A stretch of 33,612 nucleotides of DNA from Caldifarciminota bacterium (GTDB lineage Bacteria; Hydrothermota; UBA3073; JACQXS01; JAGMCI01), in NCBI GenBank assembly GCA_023129325.1, contig JAGMCI010000015.1, forward strand, positions 1-33,612, read 5' to 3'. The translations under genes and the position numbers were made by a program. The notes below the pieces were generated by a model that searched no databases, was not told where the DNA came from, and saw only the letters and a program-made list of their open reading frames with translations. Shown here piece after piece: positions 17,048-24,695 of the stretch. Each line of letters begins with the position of its first letter. The stretch's first letter is position 1.

Positions 17048-17651
17048 TTATCCTCCTTCCTATATAATACATCCTGTAAAATGCAGTTAAATTTGTTATT
17101 ATTGCAAGTAGCCATAAAAAACCTATGAATATTTTTGGTCCAAATAAACTACCAAGCACAATTACAGGAACCCTGAATGCTCTCTCGCCTAATCCAACCT
17201 TGCAGTCAATCCCTATTCCTTCAGCTCTTGCCCGTGTATAGGATACCATAAAAGAACCCAAAATGGTCAATATAATAAGAATTGACGCAAGATTCAGTGT
17301 TCCTCCATACTTCCCAATTCCCACTTCCCAATTCCTACTTCCCATATACCACCAAAAAATTCCAAAGAGCACTATAAAATCCGAATATCTATCAATACAG
17401 GAGTCCAAAAAGGCACCAAATTTTGAAACCCGATTAGTAAGCTTTGCAACTTCACCATCAAGAACATCAAATAATCCGCCAACAAGTAATATTACCCCTC
17501 CGAGCCAGAAAATTCCACGAGCATATACTATTCCTGCAAAAACGGTTATAAGAAATCCAATAAGTGTTAAAAAATTTGGATGTAATTTGACAAAGAGCTT
17601 TGTAATGGGCGAGAGTAATTTTCTACCCCTTGTCTTCAATGTTTCGAACAT
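17040..17651 (-). CDS. CDP-alcohol phosphatidyltransferase, probably PI-phosphate synthase
   Basis: Integral membrane enzyme of 203 residues that swaps CMP of a CDP-lipid for an alcohol. The full signature is present at residues 62-87: D62-x2-D65-G66-x2-A69-x9-G79-x3-D83-x3-D87 ([21 protein letters not shown]). It overlaps the inositol-3-phosphate synthase gene, so inositol phosphate is the likely acceptor (phosphatidylinositol-phosphate synthase, as in actinobacteria). Residues about 103-116 ([12 protein letters not shown]) are encoded by a simple dispersed repeat and sit in a loop between membrane helices. Its first 29 bases overlap rsmI. Confidence 0.85.
   Translation of the reverse strand: MFETLKTRGRKLLSPITKLFVKLHPNFLTLIGFLITVFAGIVYARGIFWLGGVILLVGGLFDVLDGEVAKLTNRVSKFGAFLDSCIDRYSDFIVLFGIFWWYMGSRNWEVGIGKYGGTLNLASILIILTILGSFMVSYTRARAEGIGIDCKVGLGERAFRVPVIVLGSLFGPKIFIGFLWLLAIITNLTAFYRMYYIGRRINE
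17311..17345. repeat. 'gggaagtgggaattgggaag' repeat inside the lipid synthase gene
   Basis: Three to four degenerate units of GGGAAGT(A/G)GGAATT on the minus strand. A similar array, GTGAGAAGTGGGAAGTGGGA, lies in non-coding DNA at about 18628-18650. Here it extends a loop of the membrane enzyme in frame. Confidence 0.6.
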
Positions 17652-18321
17652 TACCCCCCATTACAACAATGAATTCTCCTTTAGGAACTTGTTTAGAATA
17701 GCAATCAATTAATTCAGAAATCTTTCCTCTTTTAATTTCTTCAAATTTCTTTGTAAGCTCACGGGCAAGAGCAATTTTTCTATCACCTAATACTTCAAGT
17801 AAGTCTTTTAAAAAAGAAACAAGCCGATGTGGTGCCTCAAAAAATACAACTGTCCGTGATTCGTGTAAAAGTTCCTTTAATCTCTTTTTCCGTCTGCCAC
17901 TTTTTCTTGACAAGAAGCCCTCAAAAACAAATCTATCAGTAGGGAATCCTGATACTACAAGACCAGATATGAGAGCTGACGGACCTGGGATTGAACTCAC
18001 TCTTATGCCTTCCTTAATAGCTTCCCTTACAAGATAAAACCCCGGGTCGGAAATGCCTGGAGTCCCGGAATCTGAGACAAGAGCGACTTTCTTGCCTGAT
18101 TTAAGCAAGGAAATAAGTTTTGCCGTTTGTTCAATTTTATTATGGTCCCCATAGCTCTCAAAAGGCTTTTTTATTTCATAATTCTTTAAAAGCAATCCTG
18201 TGCGTCTTGTATCTTCTGCTGCTATTAAATCAACTTCTTTAAGCATTTCTAAAGCCCTTAAGGTTATATCTTTAAGATTTCCAATTGGAGTCCCAACAAG
18301 ATATAAACCACGTTCAACCAT
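17623..18321 (-). CDS. rsmI: 16S rRNA (cytidine-1402 2'-O)-methyltransferase
   Basis: SAM-dependent methylase of C1402 in the decoding centre. It is 232 residues long, with LYLVGTPIGNLKDIT, AEDTRRTGLLL, ALVSDSGTPGISDPG, IPGPSALISGL and FFEAPHRL, all diagnostic of RsmI. The usual C-terminal extension is short. It opens a three-gene run with the lipid synthase and inositol-phosphate synthase. The promoter I see is about 220 bases upstream, giving a long structured leader. Confidence 0.95.
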   Translation of the reverse strand: MVERGLYLVGTPIGNLKDITLRALEMLKEVDLIAAEDTRRTGLLLKNYEIKKPFESYGDHNKIEQTAKLISLLKSGKKVALVSDSGTPGISDPGFYLVREAIKEGIRVSSIPGPSALISGLVVSGFPTDRFVFEGFLSRKSGRRKKRLKELLHESRTVVFFEAPHRLVSFLKDLLEVLGDRKIALARELTKKFEEIKRGKISELIDCYSKQVPKGEFIVVMGGNVRNIEDKG

Positions 18322-18344
18322 CGTAACAGTTTAGTTTTTCAAGA

Positions 18345-18512
18345 AACCGCAGATACACACAGATAAACGCAAATAATTCTTTATCACGAAATTACGAGGG
18401 AACGAAAGCACGAAGGTTTCTTAGAGTTAAAAAGTTTTTTTCGTGTTTTCTAAATTTCGTGTTTTCGTGATAGATTATTAAAAATCTATTTAATCTGCGT
18501 TCATCTGCGGTT
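18345..18512. repeat. long inverted repeat in the rsmI leader
   Basis: Outer arms AACCGCAGAT (18345-18354) and ATCTGCGGTT (18503-18512); inner arms TATCACGAAA (18382-18391) and TTTCGTGATA (18463-18472), with partial pairing between. The arms are made of dispersed 'cgcagat' and 'cacgaa' units. If transcribed from the promoter at 18548-18576 it would fold into a hairpin of about 170 nt just ahead of rsmI. Confidence 0.6.
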
Positions 18513-18547
18513 GCATTCATTTTTAGAAACACTTACCTATTGCCTTA

Positions 18548-18576
18548 AATATAGATTACAATTTTCCTATTGTCAA
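18548..18576 (-). promoter_or_regulatory. promoter of the rsmI run
   Basis: On the minus strand TTGACA (18571-18576), 17 bases, TATATT (18548-18553). It is the nearest consensus promoter upstream of rsmI. The predicted transcript starts near 18541, which leaves a leader of about 220 nt. Confidence 0.5.
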
Positions 18577-18947
18577 GTTTTATTTCAATGTTAAAAAATA
18601 AAACCACAGAGAGCAATGAGAATAGAAGTGAGAAGTGGGAAGTGGGAAGTATGGAAGTGCAGATTTACCCCGTTAGATACGAAAAGTCATCTAACGAGGT
18701 GAACGCAGATGACACAAATATCTATTTTATCCTGTATCCTCTGTGTAATCGAGATTCTTAATCTGTGTAATCATTTTTAGTGGGAAATTGAAGTTAAAAA
18801 GTTGTAACCGCAAAGGGCACAAAGCAAAACAGAAAGAGAACCACAGATTGGTTCACCACAACCTTCACCACGGAGTGAACAGATTAAACGGATTTAAAAA
18901 ATGGGCGCTGTTTCCTTTTTGTCCCTAAGATTAAATGTGTGCAGTAC
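18577..18947. repeat. gene-free stretch of dispersed repeats
   Basis: No convincing gene. It contains GGGAAGTGGGAAGT units (about 18628-18650), a 12-bp stem with one mismatch (ACCCCGTTAGAT 18667-18678 with ATCTAACGAGGT 18689-18700), 'ctctgtgtaatc' units, an inverted copy of the lpd-type repeat (18850-18876), and AAATGGGCGCTGTTTCC (18898-18914), which resembles the sequence at 24501-24518. Confidence 0.55.
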
Positions 18948-19346
18948 TTATTTTTTGAAATCTACTGCTAAGACTCTTCCAGAAACAGTGAGGACTTTAC
19001 GGCTCCACGGTACTTCAATGATGCTCACTGATTCATACTCTTCACCTGGTTGAAGCAAAGATTTTTCCGCTTCTCTTCGCATTACTTTATGAATTTTTCT
19101 GCGATATCGTGGATATGGATGCGAGTGTTCAGTTTTAACTATGAATTCATACTTTATTTTTGTGGCGGTCAGGGTACTCTTATTAACAAGCTTATAATGA
19201 ATCTTTACTTCTGATTCTTCAGGGTGTTCTCCTTCTGGGTGATTTATTTCCCATTTTGTTATTTCAAGTTTAATATGTCTTTTTTGACATCCCCCTGACA
19301 ATGCTAAAGAGAGAAGTACAAATAAAAAGAGAAAAAGCTTTTTCAT
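18948..19346 (-). CDS. small lipoprotein of unknown function
   Basis: 132 residues starting MKKLFLFLFVLLSLALSGGC, a lipoprotein signal with the acylated Cys at about 20. The mature part (KLEITKWEINHPEGEHPEES, HYKLVNKSTLTATKIKYEF, LQPGEEYESVSIIEVPW) reads as a single beta-sandwich of the kind found in small accessory lipoproteins. A longer start at 19391 is excluded because it lies in the promoter. Monocistronic by position. Confidence 0.7.
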   Translation of the reverse strand: MKKLFLFLFVLLSLALSGGCQKRHIKLEITKWEINHPEGEHPEESEVKIHYKLVNKSTLTATKIKYEFIVKTEHSHPYPRYRRKIHKVMRREAEKSLLQPGEEYESVSIIEVPWSRKVLTVSGRVLAVDFKK

Positions 19347-19364
19347 CGTAAGTTTATAATTAAT

Positions 19365-19391
19365 ATTATATTTAATATGAGAAAATGTCAA
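19365..19391 (-). promoter_or_regulatory. promoter of the small lipoprotein gene
   Basis: TTGACA (19386-19391), 15 bases, TATAAT (19365-19370) on the minus strand. The spacer is short. The ATG at 19346 would follow a leader of about 11 nt with no Shine-Dalgarno sequence. Confidence 0.5.
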
Positions 19392-19615
19392 GGGATAAAT
19401 AAGCCATTGAAGACACAGAAAATTAATAAGTTAAGGATTAATCGGTATAATCAAGATTCTTAATCTGTGTAATTCTGCGTCATCCAAAATCCGTGTCTTT
19501 CAGTGTCTACATTCGTGTTTTTCCGTGGTTTCCTTCTCCGTGTATCTCAGTGGCAAGCGTAGCTTGGAGGGAAATAGAAATTAAAAAGGATTATAGGATG
19601 CTGCCCCCTTTTCTT
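19392..19615. repeat. intergenic block of 'ctgtgt/ccgtgt' repeats
   Basis: Non-coding DNA composed largely of degenerate units such as AATCTGTGTAATTCTGCGTC, CCGTGTCTTTCAGTGTC and CTCCGTGTATCTCAGTGG. It is the same class of repeat as in pyrC at 9001-9060. I see no gene or promoter in it. Confidence 0.55.
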
Positions 19616-20719
19616 TCATTTTTTGTCAACAACACTTTCAATTAAATCAAACATTTTCTTGGCTGATTTATCCCAACTAAATCTGCCTGCCCATTCAATA
19701 GCATTTTGGGAGAGTTTTTCTCTTAAAGTCTTATCTTGTAAAATTTGTATTATTCTGTGGGCTAATGCCTTTACATCGCCATGTTTTACCAAAAAACCAG
19801 TCTTTCCATCAACAACTGAATCCCTTAGACCCGGAGAATTGCTCGCAACCACTGGAACTCCATAGCCATTAGCTTCAATATTTGTAATCCCCCAACCTTC
19901 TTTAATGGAAGTATTAACAACTACCCAGGCAGTTTGTAAAATCCTTCTTTTCTCTTGTTCAGAGATAAAACCTGTAAAAATGATATTGCTCTGTAGGTTT
20001 AGTTTCTTTGTTAAGGTAATAAGTTTTAGTAAATAATCACCAGTTCCTATAATAGTGAGTTTAGTAGCTGGGATGCGAGAAACTACATCTCGCATAGCAT
20101 ACAATAAATTATCCAAACATTTATACTTCTTAATTCTCCCAAGAGATACAATTAATGGGTTAGGAGACTTAAGCTTAAAATCAGGCGTAAATTCAGAACT
20201 TATTGCAGGAGAAACTATATAAATATTATGCTCAGGAATACCCCATTTCACAAGTTCATCTTTCGTGCTTTTTGATAAAACAGAAAAAATTTCTTTTTTA
20301 TAAATTTTAGGAACAAGAGTTTCAGCCAAATAGACATAGGAAGCGAAAAGAAAGTTTGTTTCCTTATAAATTGCAGTGCCAAAAAAGTGATATCCTACAA
20401 TAAGAAGAGGGGTCTTAACATATAAGGGCGTGAAAAATGGAATTTTGTTAATATTATCAATAACAATGTCATAATTATCTTTTAAAAGTATTTGCGAAAC
20501 AGAAGGAACATAAAAATTAAAATTGTGCCTCTTGCCTATCCGGATAACATTTATACCATCGACTATTTCTTTGTTTAAAGCATTATTAAAAGAACTGCAC
20601 AACAATGTAACTTCATTGCCCCATTTTGCAATTCTGCCAAATATTTCATGTAAATGAGTTTCTGCCCCACCAGAGAGCGGATTTTTCCTATCCTGCCAAT
20701 TTATTAACAGTATCTTCAT
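19616..20719 (-). CDS. GT4-type glycosyltransferase
   Basis: Retaining GT-B glycosyltransferase of 367 residues, cytoplasmic or membrane-associated, likely in surface polysaccharide or glycolipid assembly. The N-terminal domain opens with ILLINWQDRKNPLSGGAETH, the glycine-rich acceptor loop. The C-terminal domain has PLIVSLGRIKKYKCLDNLL, the donor-site EGWGITNIEA (E-x7-E), GVPVVAS and GLRDSVVDGKTGFLV. A purine-rich GAGAGGGGCGGG precedes the ATG. It follows glyS at 76 bases; the acceptor and donor cannot be told from sequence alone. Confidence 0.9.
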   Translation of the reverse strand: MKILLINWQDRKNPLSGGAETHLHEIFGRIAKWGNEVTLLCSSFNNALNKEIVDGINVIRIGKRHNFNFYVPSVSQILLKDNYDIVIDNINKIPFFTPLYVKTPLLIVGYHFFGTAIYKETNFLFASYVYLAETLVPKIYKKEIFSVLSKSTKDELVKWGIPEHNIYIVSPAISSEFTPDFKLKSPNPLIVSLGRIKKYKCLDNLLYAMRDVVSRIPATKLTIIGTGDYLLKLITLTKKLNLQSNIIFTGFISEQEKRRILQTAWVVVNTSIKEGWGITNIEANGYGVPVVASNSPGLRDSVVDGKTGFLVKHGDVKALAHRIIQILQDKTLREKLSQNAIEWAGRFSWDKSAKKMFDLIESVVDKK

Positions 20720-20795
20720 CCCGCCCCTCTCTCACAAAGAGTGTCTTAAATCCTTAATTTTAAACTTCTTAAAGCACTTTCTATTTCCTACTTTA

Positions 20796-22967
20796 TTAAA
20801 CTGCAATTTTTGAGAAATCAGCTACTTTTTGAAAGAAAGAAGAGAGATAATCTACGAGAGCAAGCCGATTTTGACACAAATCAGGGTCAGGAGCCATTAT
20901 AAGAACTTTATCAAATAAGTTATTTATTAAAGGGGCTAAATTAAGTAGCCAATTTAAAGCATTAATATAATCTCTCTTAGATAAATAATTTTTAAATTCA
21001 TTTTGCCCAGCTATTAAAGCATCATAAAGCTCCCTTTCTTCATTTTCTTTTAACAATTCTAACTTTATACTTGTAGGGGCGTATTGCCCGCCTTGGCTCG
21101 GCGAGACAGGCGATACGCTCTTACTGTTTGCACTTTTTAAAATATTTCGTGTGCGTTTAGCCAAGGTAGCAAGTTCTACAAATTTTGCCTTTTCTCTTAA
21201 GTTATCTAAAACTTTTGCTCTCATCATTAAGTCCATCATATCTTCATTTGGGATGTTCCCGCCTGCCATCAGTCGGGCAGGAATTACTGCCTCTATAATA
21301 TCGTATCTGATGCCTTCTCCTTCTGAATGTTTTCTTAATCTTTGAATAAGAAACTCAAAAATTTGCACTTTACACTTTTCATTTTGCACTTCTTTATATA
21401 TTTCCAATGCTTTTAAGATTAACTGTTTGAGCTGGATATGAATATTGTTCTTTATAATAATGGCAATAAACTCATTTCCAGCCTTCCTTATCCCGAGTGG
21501 GTCTTTGCTTCCTGTTGGAATTTTACCAAGTATAAAAGCCCCTGTTATAGTATCAATCCTGTCTGCAATAGCTAAAACTACTCCTTCAGGAGAAGTGGAG
21601 AAATTAGGTATTAAGTACTGCTCCTTTATTGCTAATGCGACCTTTGAGTTTATCCCTTGTTTCTTTGCTAATATGCCTCCGTATAAACCCTCAAGTTTAG
21701 TAAACTCTTTACCATCTTTTATCATATTCGTTAATAAATCAACTTTTGAAAGTTTAGCGGCTAATTTTAAGGCATTCAAGTCTATTTCTGGGATATAATT
21801 TTTTGCAATATATTCAGAAAGTTTTATTAAACGCTCAGTTTTGTCATAAAGAGTCCCAATCCTATCCTGCCATACTACACCTTTAAGTTCGTTAATCCTT
21901 TGAGCAAGCTTTATTTTCATATCTTCTTTATAATAAAATTCTGCATCTTCAAGCCTTGCGCGTAATACTCGCTCATTCCCTTCCCTTATTTCATCAATGT
22001 TTCCTTCCTTTGTATTTGCAATTGCTATAAAATAAGGACTTAGGGTTCTATCTTTATTTTTGAGCCCAAAATATCTTTGATGACTCCTTAATGCAGCAAC
22101 AATTACTTCCTGCGGGAGTTTAAGATACTTTTGAGGAAACTTACCTAAAATAGCTCTCGGGCATTCAACAAGATTTGTAACTTCCTTAGCAAGAGTAGTA
22201 TCATATTCAAATAAAAGTTTTTTCTCCTGAGTTATTTTTTTAATACTCTTTATTATTGAACTCAACCTTTCTTCTGGAGCTACAAGTATATTATTTTCTT
22301 TCATAACTTCTTCATATGAGCTCGCTATTTTTAAATCAATTGCCTGCCTCGCCTGCCTGTCTCGCCGAGCCAAGGCGGGCGAGTCAAGGCGGGGCGGGAT
22401 AAACCTTAAGCCCTGTGTTTTGTTGCCTGATTTTACACCAGCAATTTCAAATTTAATTATATCTTCATCAAAAAGGGCTGTAATCCATCTTATAGGTCTC
22501 GCAAACCTAAAACCAGTGCCCTCCCAGTGCATAGATTTAGGAAATTCAATACTATTTATAATATTAGGTAACGAAGATTTTAAAATGTCAATAGTTTTTT
22601 TACCCTTTTCTACTTTCTGACAATATAATACTTCTTTTCCGCCTTTCTTTTTTATCTTAAGTTCTGAAGGACGAACTTTATGAGCTTTTGCAAATCCAAG
22701 TGCTGATTTGGTTAAATTGCCATTAGCATCAAAAGCAAGTTCTTTCGGAGGACCTGTAATTTCAACAATTTTGTCCTTTTGCTTTTCTTGAACATCTTTA
22801 ATTAACAGGATAATTCTTCTTGGTGTATAAAACCTTTTTATCTTCTTGTAGGAGATTTCATTTGTTTTTAAGAGTTCACAAATTAAATCTTTTAATTGAT
22901 TTCCTGCTGGTTCAAGCCAGCCTGCTGGAATTTCTTCAGTTCCTATTTCAAGCAAAAAATCTCTCAT
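20796..22967 (-). CDS. glyS: glycyl-tRNA synthetase beta subunit
   Basis: Tetrameric bacterial GlyRS beta chain (723 residues) carrying the tRNA-binding and HD-like regions. Family segments include LLEIGTEEIPAGWLEPA at the start, EFPKSMHWEGTGFRFARPIRW, LVECPRAILGKFP, LRSHQRYFGL and DPLGIRKAGNEF. Four internal stretches look repeat-derived: residues about 191-210 (PRLDSPALARRDRQARQ), 526-536 (VQNEKCKVQ), about 563-572 (PARLMAGGNIP) and 617-632 (SVSPVSPSQGGQYAP). The first and last come from opposite-strand copies of one 25-bp repeat. It overlaps glyQ by four bases. Confidence 0.94.
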   Translation of the reverse strand: MRDFLLEIGTEEIPAGWLEPAGNQLKDLICELLKTNEISYKKIKRFYTPRRIILLIKDVQEKQKDKIVEITGPPKELAFDANGNLTKSALGFAKAHKVRPSELKIKKKGGKEVLYCQKVEKGKKTIDILKSSLPNIINSIEFPKSMHWEGTGFRFARPIRWITALFDEDIIKFEIAGVKSGNKTQGLRFIPPRLDSPALARRDRQARQAIDLKIASSYEEVMKENNILVAPEERLSSIIKSIKKITQEKKLLFEYDTTLAKEVTNLVECPRAILGKFPQKYLKLPQEVIVAALRSHQRYFGLKNKDRTLSPYFIAIANTKEGNIDEIREGNERVLRARLEDAEFYYKEDMKIKLAQRINELKGVVWQDRIGTLYDKTERLIKLSEYIAKNYIPEIDLNALKLAAKLSKVDLLTNMIKDGKEFTKLEGLYGGILAKKQGINSKVALAIKEQYLIPNFSTSPEGVVLAIADRIDTITGAFILGKIPTGSKDPLGIRKAGNEFIAIIIKNNIHIQLKQLILKALEIYKEVQNEKCKVQIFEFLIQRLRKHSEGEGIRYDIIEAVIPARLMAGGNIPNEDMMDLMMRAKVLDNLREKAKFVELATLAKRTRNILKSANSKSVSPVSPSQGGQYAPTSIKLELLKENEERELYDALIAGQNEFKNYLSKRDYINALNWLLNLAPLINNLFDKVLIMAPDPDLCQNRLALVDYLSSFFQKVADFSKIAV
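21085..21109 (+). repeat. 25-bp GC-rich repeat, copy 1, in glyS
   Basis: Starts GCCCGCCTTGGCTCGGCGAG. It is an exact reverse complement of 22356-22380. It encodes part of SVSPVSPSQGGQYAP near the C-terminus of GlyS. Its G+C content is far above that of the gene around it. Confidence 0.8.
21252..21281. repeat. GC-rich palindrome in glyS
   Basis: CCCGCCTGCCATCAGTCGGG followed by CAGG; CCTGCC and GGCAGG form the arms. It encodes PARLMAGG. It is likely a third, different repeat absorbed by glyS, though a natural sequence is possible. Confidence 0.4.
21361..21392. repeat. 'tttgcactttacacttttca' repeat in glyS
   Basis: Two to three units of TTTGCACTT/TTACACTTTTCA, low complexity and unlike the gene around it, encoding VQNEKCKVQ. 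It adds no frameshift. Confidence 0.45.
22356..22380 (-). repeat. 25-bp GC-rich repeat, copy 2, in glyS
   Basis: Exact inverted copy of 21085-21109, embedded in a longer GC-rich palindromic block (22341-22399) that encodes residues about 190-209 of GlyS. Because the two copies are on opposite strands they yield unrelated peptides. Confidence 0.8.
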
Positions 22968-23800
22968 CCTTGTAGATACATTTTTGCTGCTAAATTAGCT
23001 AATCTTCTTATTTTGGCGATATAATTTTTGCGTTCTTCAGGTGAGACTGCACGCCGAGCATCAAGTATATTTAATATATGAGAACACTTTATAAGATAAT
23101 CATATCCCGGATATAATAGATTTTTTTCAAAAAGATGTTTTGCCTCTCTTTCAAATTTGTCAAATAATTCAAGTTGTAAGCCTATGCCTGCTTCATCAAA
23201 ATTAAATTTGCAGAACTCATATTCACTATTTCTGTATAAATCTTTATATTTTATTCCTGGCGCCCATTCTACTTCAAATATTGAATCCTTCTTTTGAACT
23301 ATCATAGCAATTCTACCAAGCCCATAAGTAAGTTCAACTGATACAGGATTAAGTTCAATTCCTCCTATTTCCTGGAAATAAGTAAACTGAGTTATTTCCA
23401 TCCCATCAAGCCATACTTCCCAGCCAAGTCCTCTTGCGGCAAGTGCCTCTGATTCCCAATCATCTTCAACAAACCTTACATCATGCTTTTTTAAATCAAT
23501 TCCTAAACTTACTATGCTCCTTAAATATATATCCTGCACATCAGGCGGCACTGGCTTCAATACAACCTGATATTGATGAAATGCCTGCAATCTATTAGGA
23601 TTTTCAGCGTATCTACCATCTTTTGGACGCTTTGAGAGTTCTACATAAGCTACTTTCCAGGGTTTGGGTCCAAGAACCTTAAAAAAAGTAAGTGGATTAA
23701 AGGTTCCAGCTCCAACTTCCCCGGGATATGGTTGACCTAATAAACAACCCTTATTTCCCCAAAATTCATTAAGTCTCATTATAATATCTTGAAAAGTCAT
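22964..23800 (-). CDS. glyQ: glycyl-tRNA synthetase alpha subunit
   Basis: Catalytic class II chain of the alpha2beta2 GlyRS, 278 residues. It starts with FQDIIMRLNEFWGNKGCLLGQPY and has GAGTFNPLTFFKVLGPKPW, the motif-2-like RPKDGRYAENPNRL, HQYQVVLKP and ELTYGLGRIAMI. The start at 23800 is fixed by a promoter nine bases upstream. It is followed by glyS with a four-base overlap. Confidence 0.97.
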   Translation of the reverse strand: MTFQDIIMRLNEFWGNKGCLLGQPYPGEVGAGTFNPLTFFKVLGPKPWKVAYVELSKRPKDGRYAENPNRLQAFHQYQVVLKPVPPDVQDIYLRSIVSLGIDLKKHDVRFVEDDWESEALAARGLGWEVWLDGMEITQFTYFQEIGGIELNPVSVELTYGLGRIAMIVQKKDSIFEVEWAPGIKYKDLYRNSEYEFCKFNFDEAGIGLQLELFDKFEREAKHLFEKNLLYPGYDYLIKCSHILNILDARRAVSPEERKNYIAKIRRLANLAAKMYLQG

Positions 23801-23809
23801 TATAGTGTA

Positions 23810-23839
23810 AATATATATCCCTTTTTAGTGAAAAGTCAA
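23810..23839 (-). promoter_or_regulatory. promoter of glyQS, near-leaderless
   Basis: TTGACT (23834-23839), 18 bases, TATATT (23810-23815) on the minus strand, then nine bases to the ATG. Transcription should begin within about two bases of the start codon. There is no room for a T-box leader, the usual control of such operons in Firmicutes. Confidence 0.6.
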
Positions 23840-24105
23840 GAAAAAAGAAACCACGAATGATACGAATTATCCGAATGATAACCACAGAGGACACAAAGAA
23901 AAACAGCCACAGAAAGACATAGAACCTTACGAAGTAAAGAAAAATGAATTTTTGTGTTCTTTCTGTGTGATTTTGTGGCTGAAAATGGAGGGAGGATATC
24001 TTTTTATCTTAACAAATGAGAGGAGTGGTAATAAAATTAAAGGTGAAAGGATAAAGTAGAAAAATGAACCTGTTGTACACCCATTATTCTTTTCCTCCCA
24101 TTTCC
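23840..24105. repeat. gene-free stretch with a repeat hairpin
   Basis: Contains 'ccacagaggacacaaag' repeats and an inverted pair, CAGCCACA (23904-23911) and TGTGGCTG (23974-23981), with further partial pairing (AGAAAG/CTTTCT). It lies between the glyQ promoter and the 3' end of the 91-aa gene, so on the minus strand it could terminate that transcript, though without a clear T-run. No gene seen. Confidence 0.5.
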
Positions 24106-24381
24106 TCATGTTTTTTCTTCTTCGGGGGGACACATTTCCTCTGCGAGGTCTTGAGGGAGTTCAATCCATTCTTCACCCGCACAAGACATAAAGACTTGCA
24201 CCTTTCTATCTGTCATTACGCCGTTAATCGCGGTGTAAGTGATTACATCTATTTCATTTACCCCGTCATCTGACGCATCTATAAACCAGGAGAGTTGAAC
24301 CTTTTTGGTTAGTATTGCACCATTAATTATCGCATATGTAATTGATTCTATTCCGTTTATATCATCTTCTTGTTTATTCAT
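24106..24381 (-). CDS. 91-aa protein with an internal duplication
   Basis: Unrecognised acidic protein with no signal peptide. It consists of two similar units of about 33 residues: GIESITYAIINGAILTKKVQ and NEIDVITYTAINGVMTDRKV, each followed by a short strand ending in a Ser/Asp or Ser/Cys turn. A short acidic tail with one Cys follows (LAEEMCPPEEE). Such tandem units suggest a small repeat protein. No good ribosome binding site is visible, and the gene stands alone at the edge of the accessory island. Confidence 0.55.
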   Translation of the reverse strand: MNKQEDDINGIESITYAIINGAILTKKVQLSWFIDASDDGVNEIDVITYTAINGVMTDRKVQVFMSCAGEEWIELPQDLAEEMCPPEEEKT

Positions 24382-24424
24382 TTTTCAATAAATTAAGGAC
24401 AGCAACAGGCATCCTACCTGTGTC

Positions 24425-24439
24425 TCCGCCTGAGGCGGA
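24425..24439. repeat. TCCGCC-TGA-GGCGGA palindrome
   Basis: Perfect 6-bp arms with a three-base centre, in the gap between the 91-aa gene and the truncated methyltransferase. It is a GC-rich island in AT-rich DNA, of the same character as the palindromes in glyS. Confidence 0.55.
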
Positions 24440-24491
24440 TTGGCAAACTGGAAGCCTGCCTTACTAATTTTATCCTACAAATCCACAAATG

Positions 24492-24689
24492 TCAAATACA
24501 AAAATGGTCGCTGTCTCCATTTTCTGTGAAGTTTCGTTTTCCCCAATAAGTAGGACTGGTTATAACGGCTTGAATAGTATTTTTAGGCAAATGTTTTAAG
24601 CATTCAAAAACATCTCCGCCAAATAGTTTTATTTTATCATCAACGGCATTGATAAATTTATCAAGTTTAAATGAGCGGTGTTTTGACAT
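24492..24689 (-). pseudogene. truncated DNA methyltransferase (N-terminal remnant)
   Basis: 65 residues matching only the beginning of a beta-class (N4-cytosine or N6-adenine) DNA methyltransferase: KIKLFGGDVFECLKHLPKNT then AVITSPTYWGKRNF, the catalytic motif normally TSPPYW. The reading frame ends shortly after, inside GGAGACAGCGACCATTTT, a sequence whose close relative occurs at 18898. The SAM-binding DPFxGSG part that should follow is absent, so the protein cannot be active. It begins six bases after the stop of the fused nuclease-methyltransferase, presumably its former partner. Confidence 0.7.
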
Positions 24690-24695
24690 AGTTTT

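Noticed and set aside
18570-18761. 63-codon plus-strand frame in the rsmI-lipoprotein gap
   Set aside because: It reads through GGGAAGT and ctgtgt repeats and one hairpin; the peptide has low complexity and the start lies in the minus-strand promoter.
21085-22399. Inteins or introns in glyS
   Set aside because: The foreign stretches are only about 10-20 codons and match short repeats found on either strand; no splicing motifs are present.
23801-23840. T-box or other riboswitch before glyQ
   Set aside because: The promoter ends nine bases before the ATG, leaving no leader for such a structure.
23840-24000. CRISPR array
   Set aside because: The 'ccacagag' units are degenerate, unevenly spaced and without unique spacers; no cas gene is in the window.
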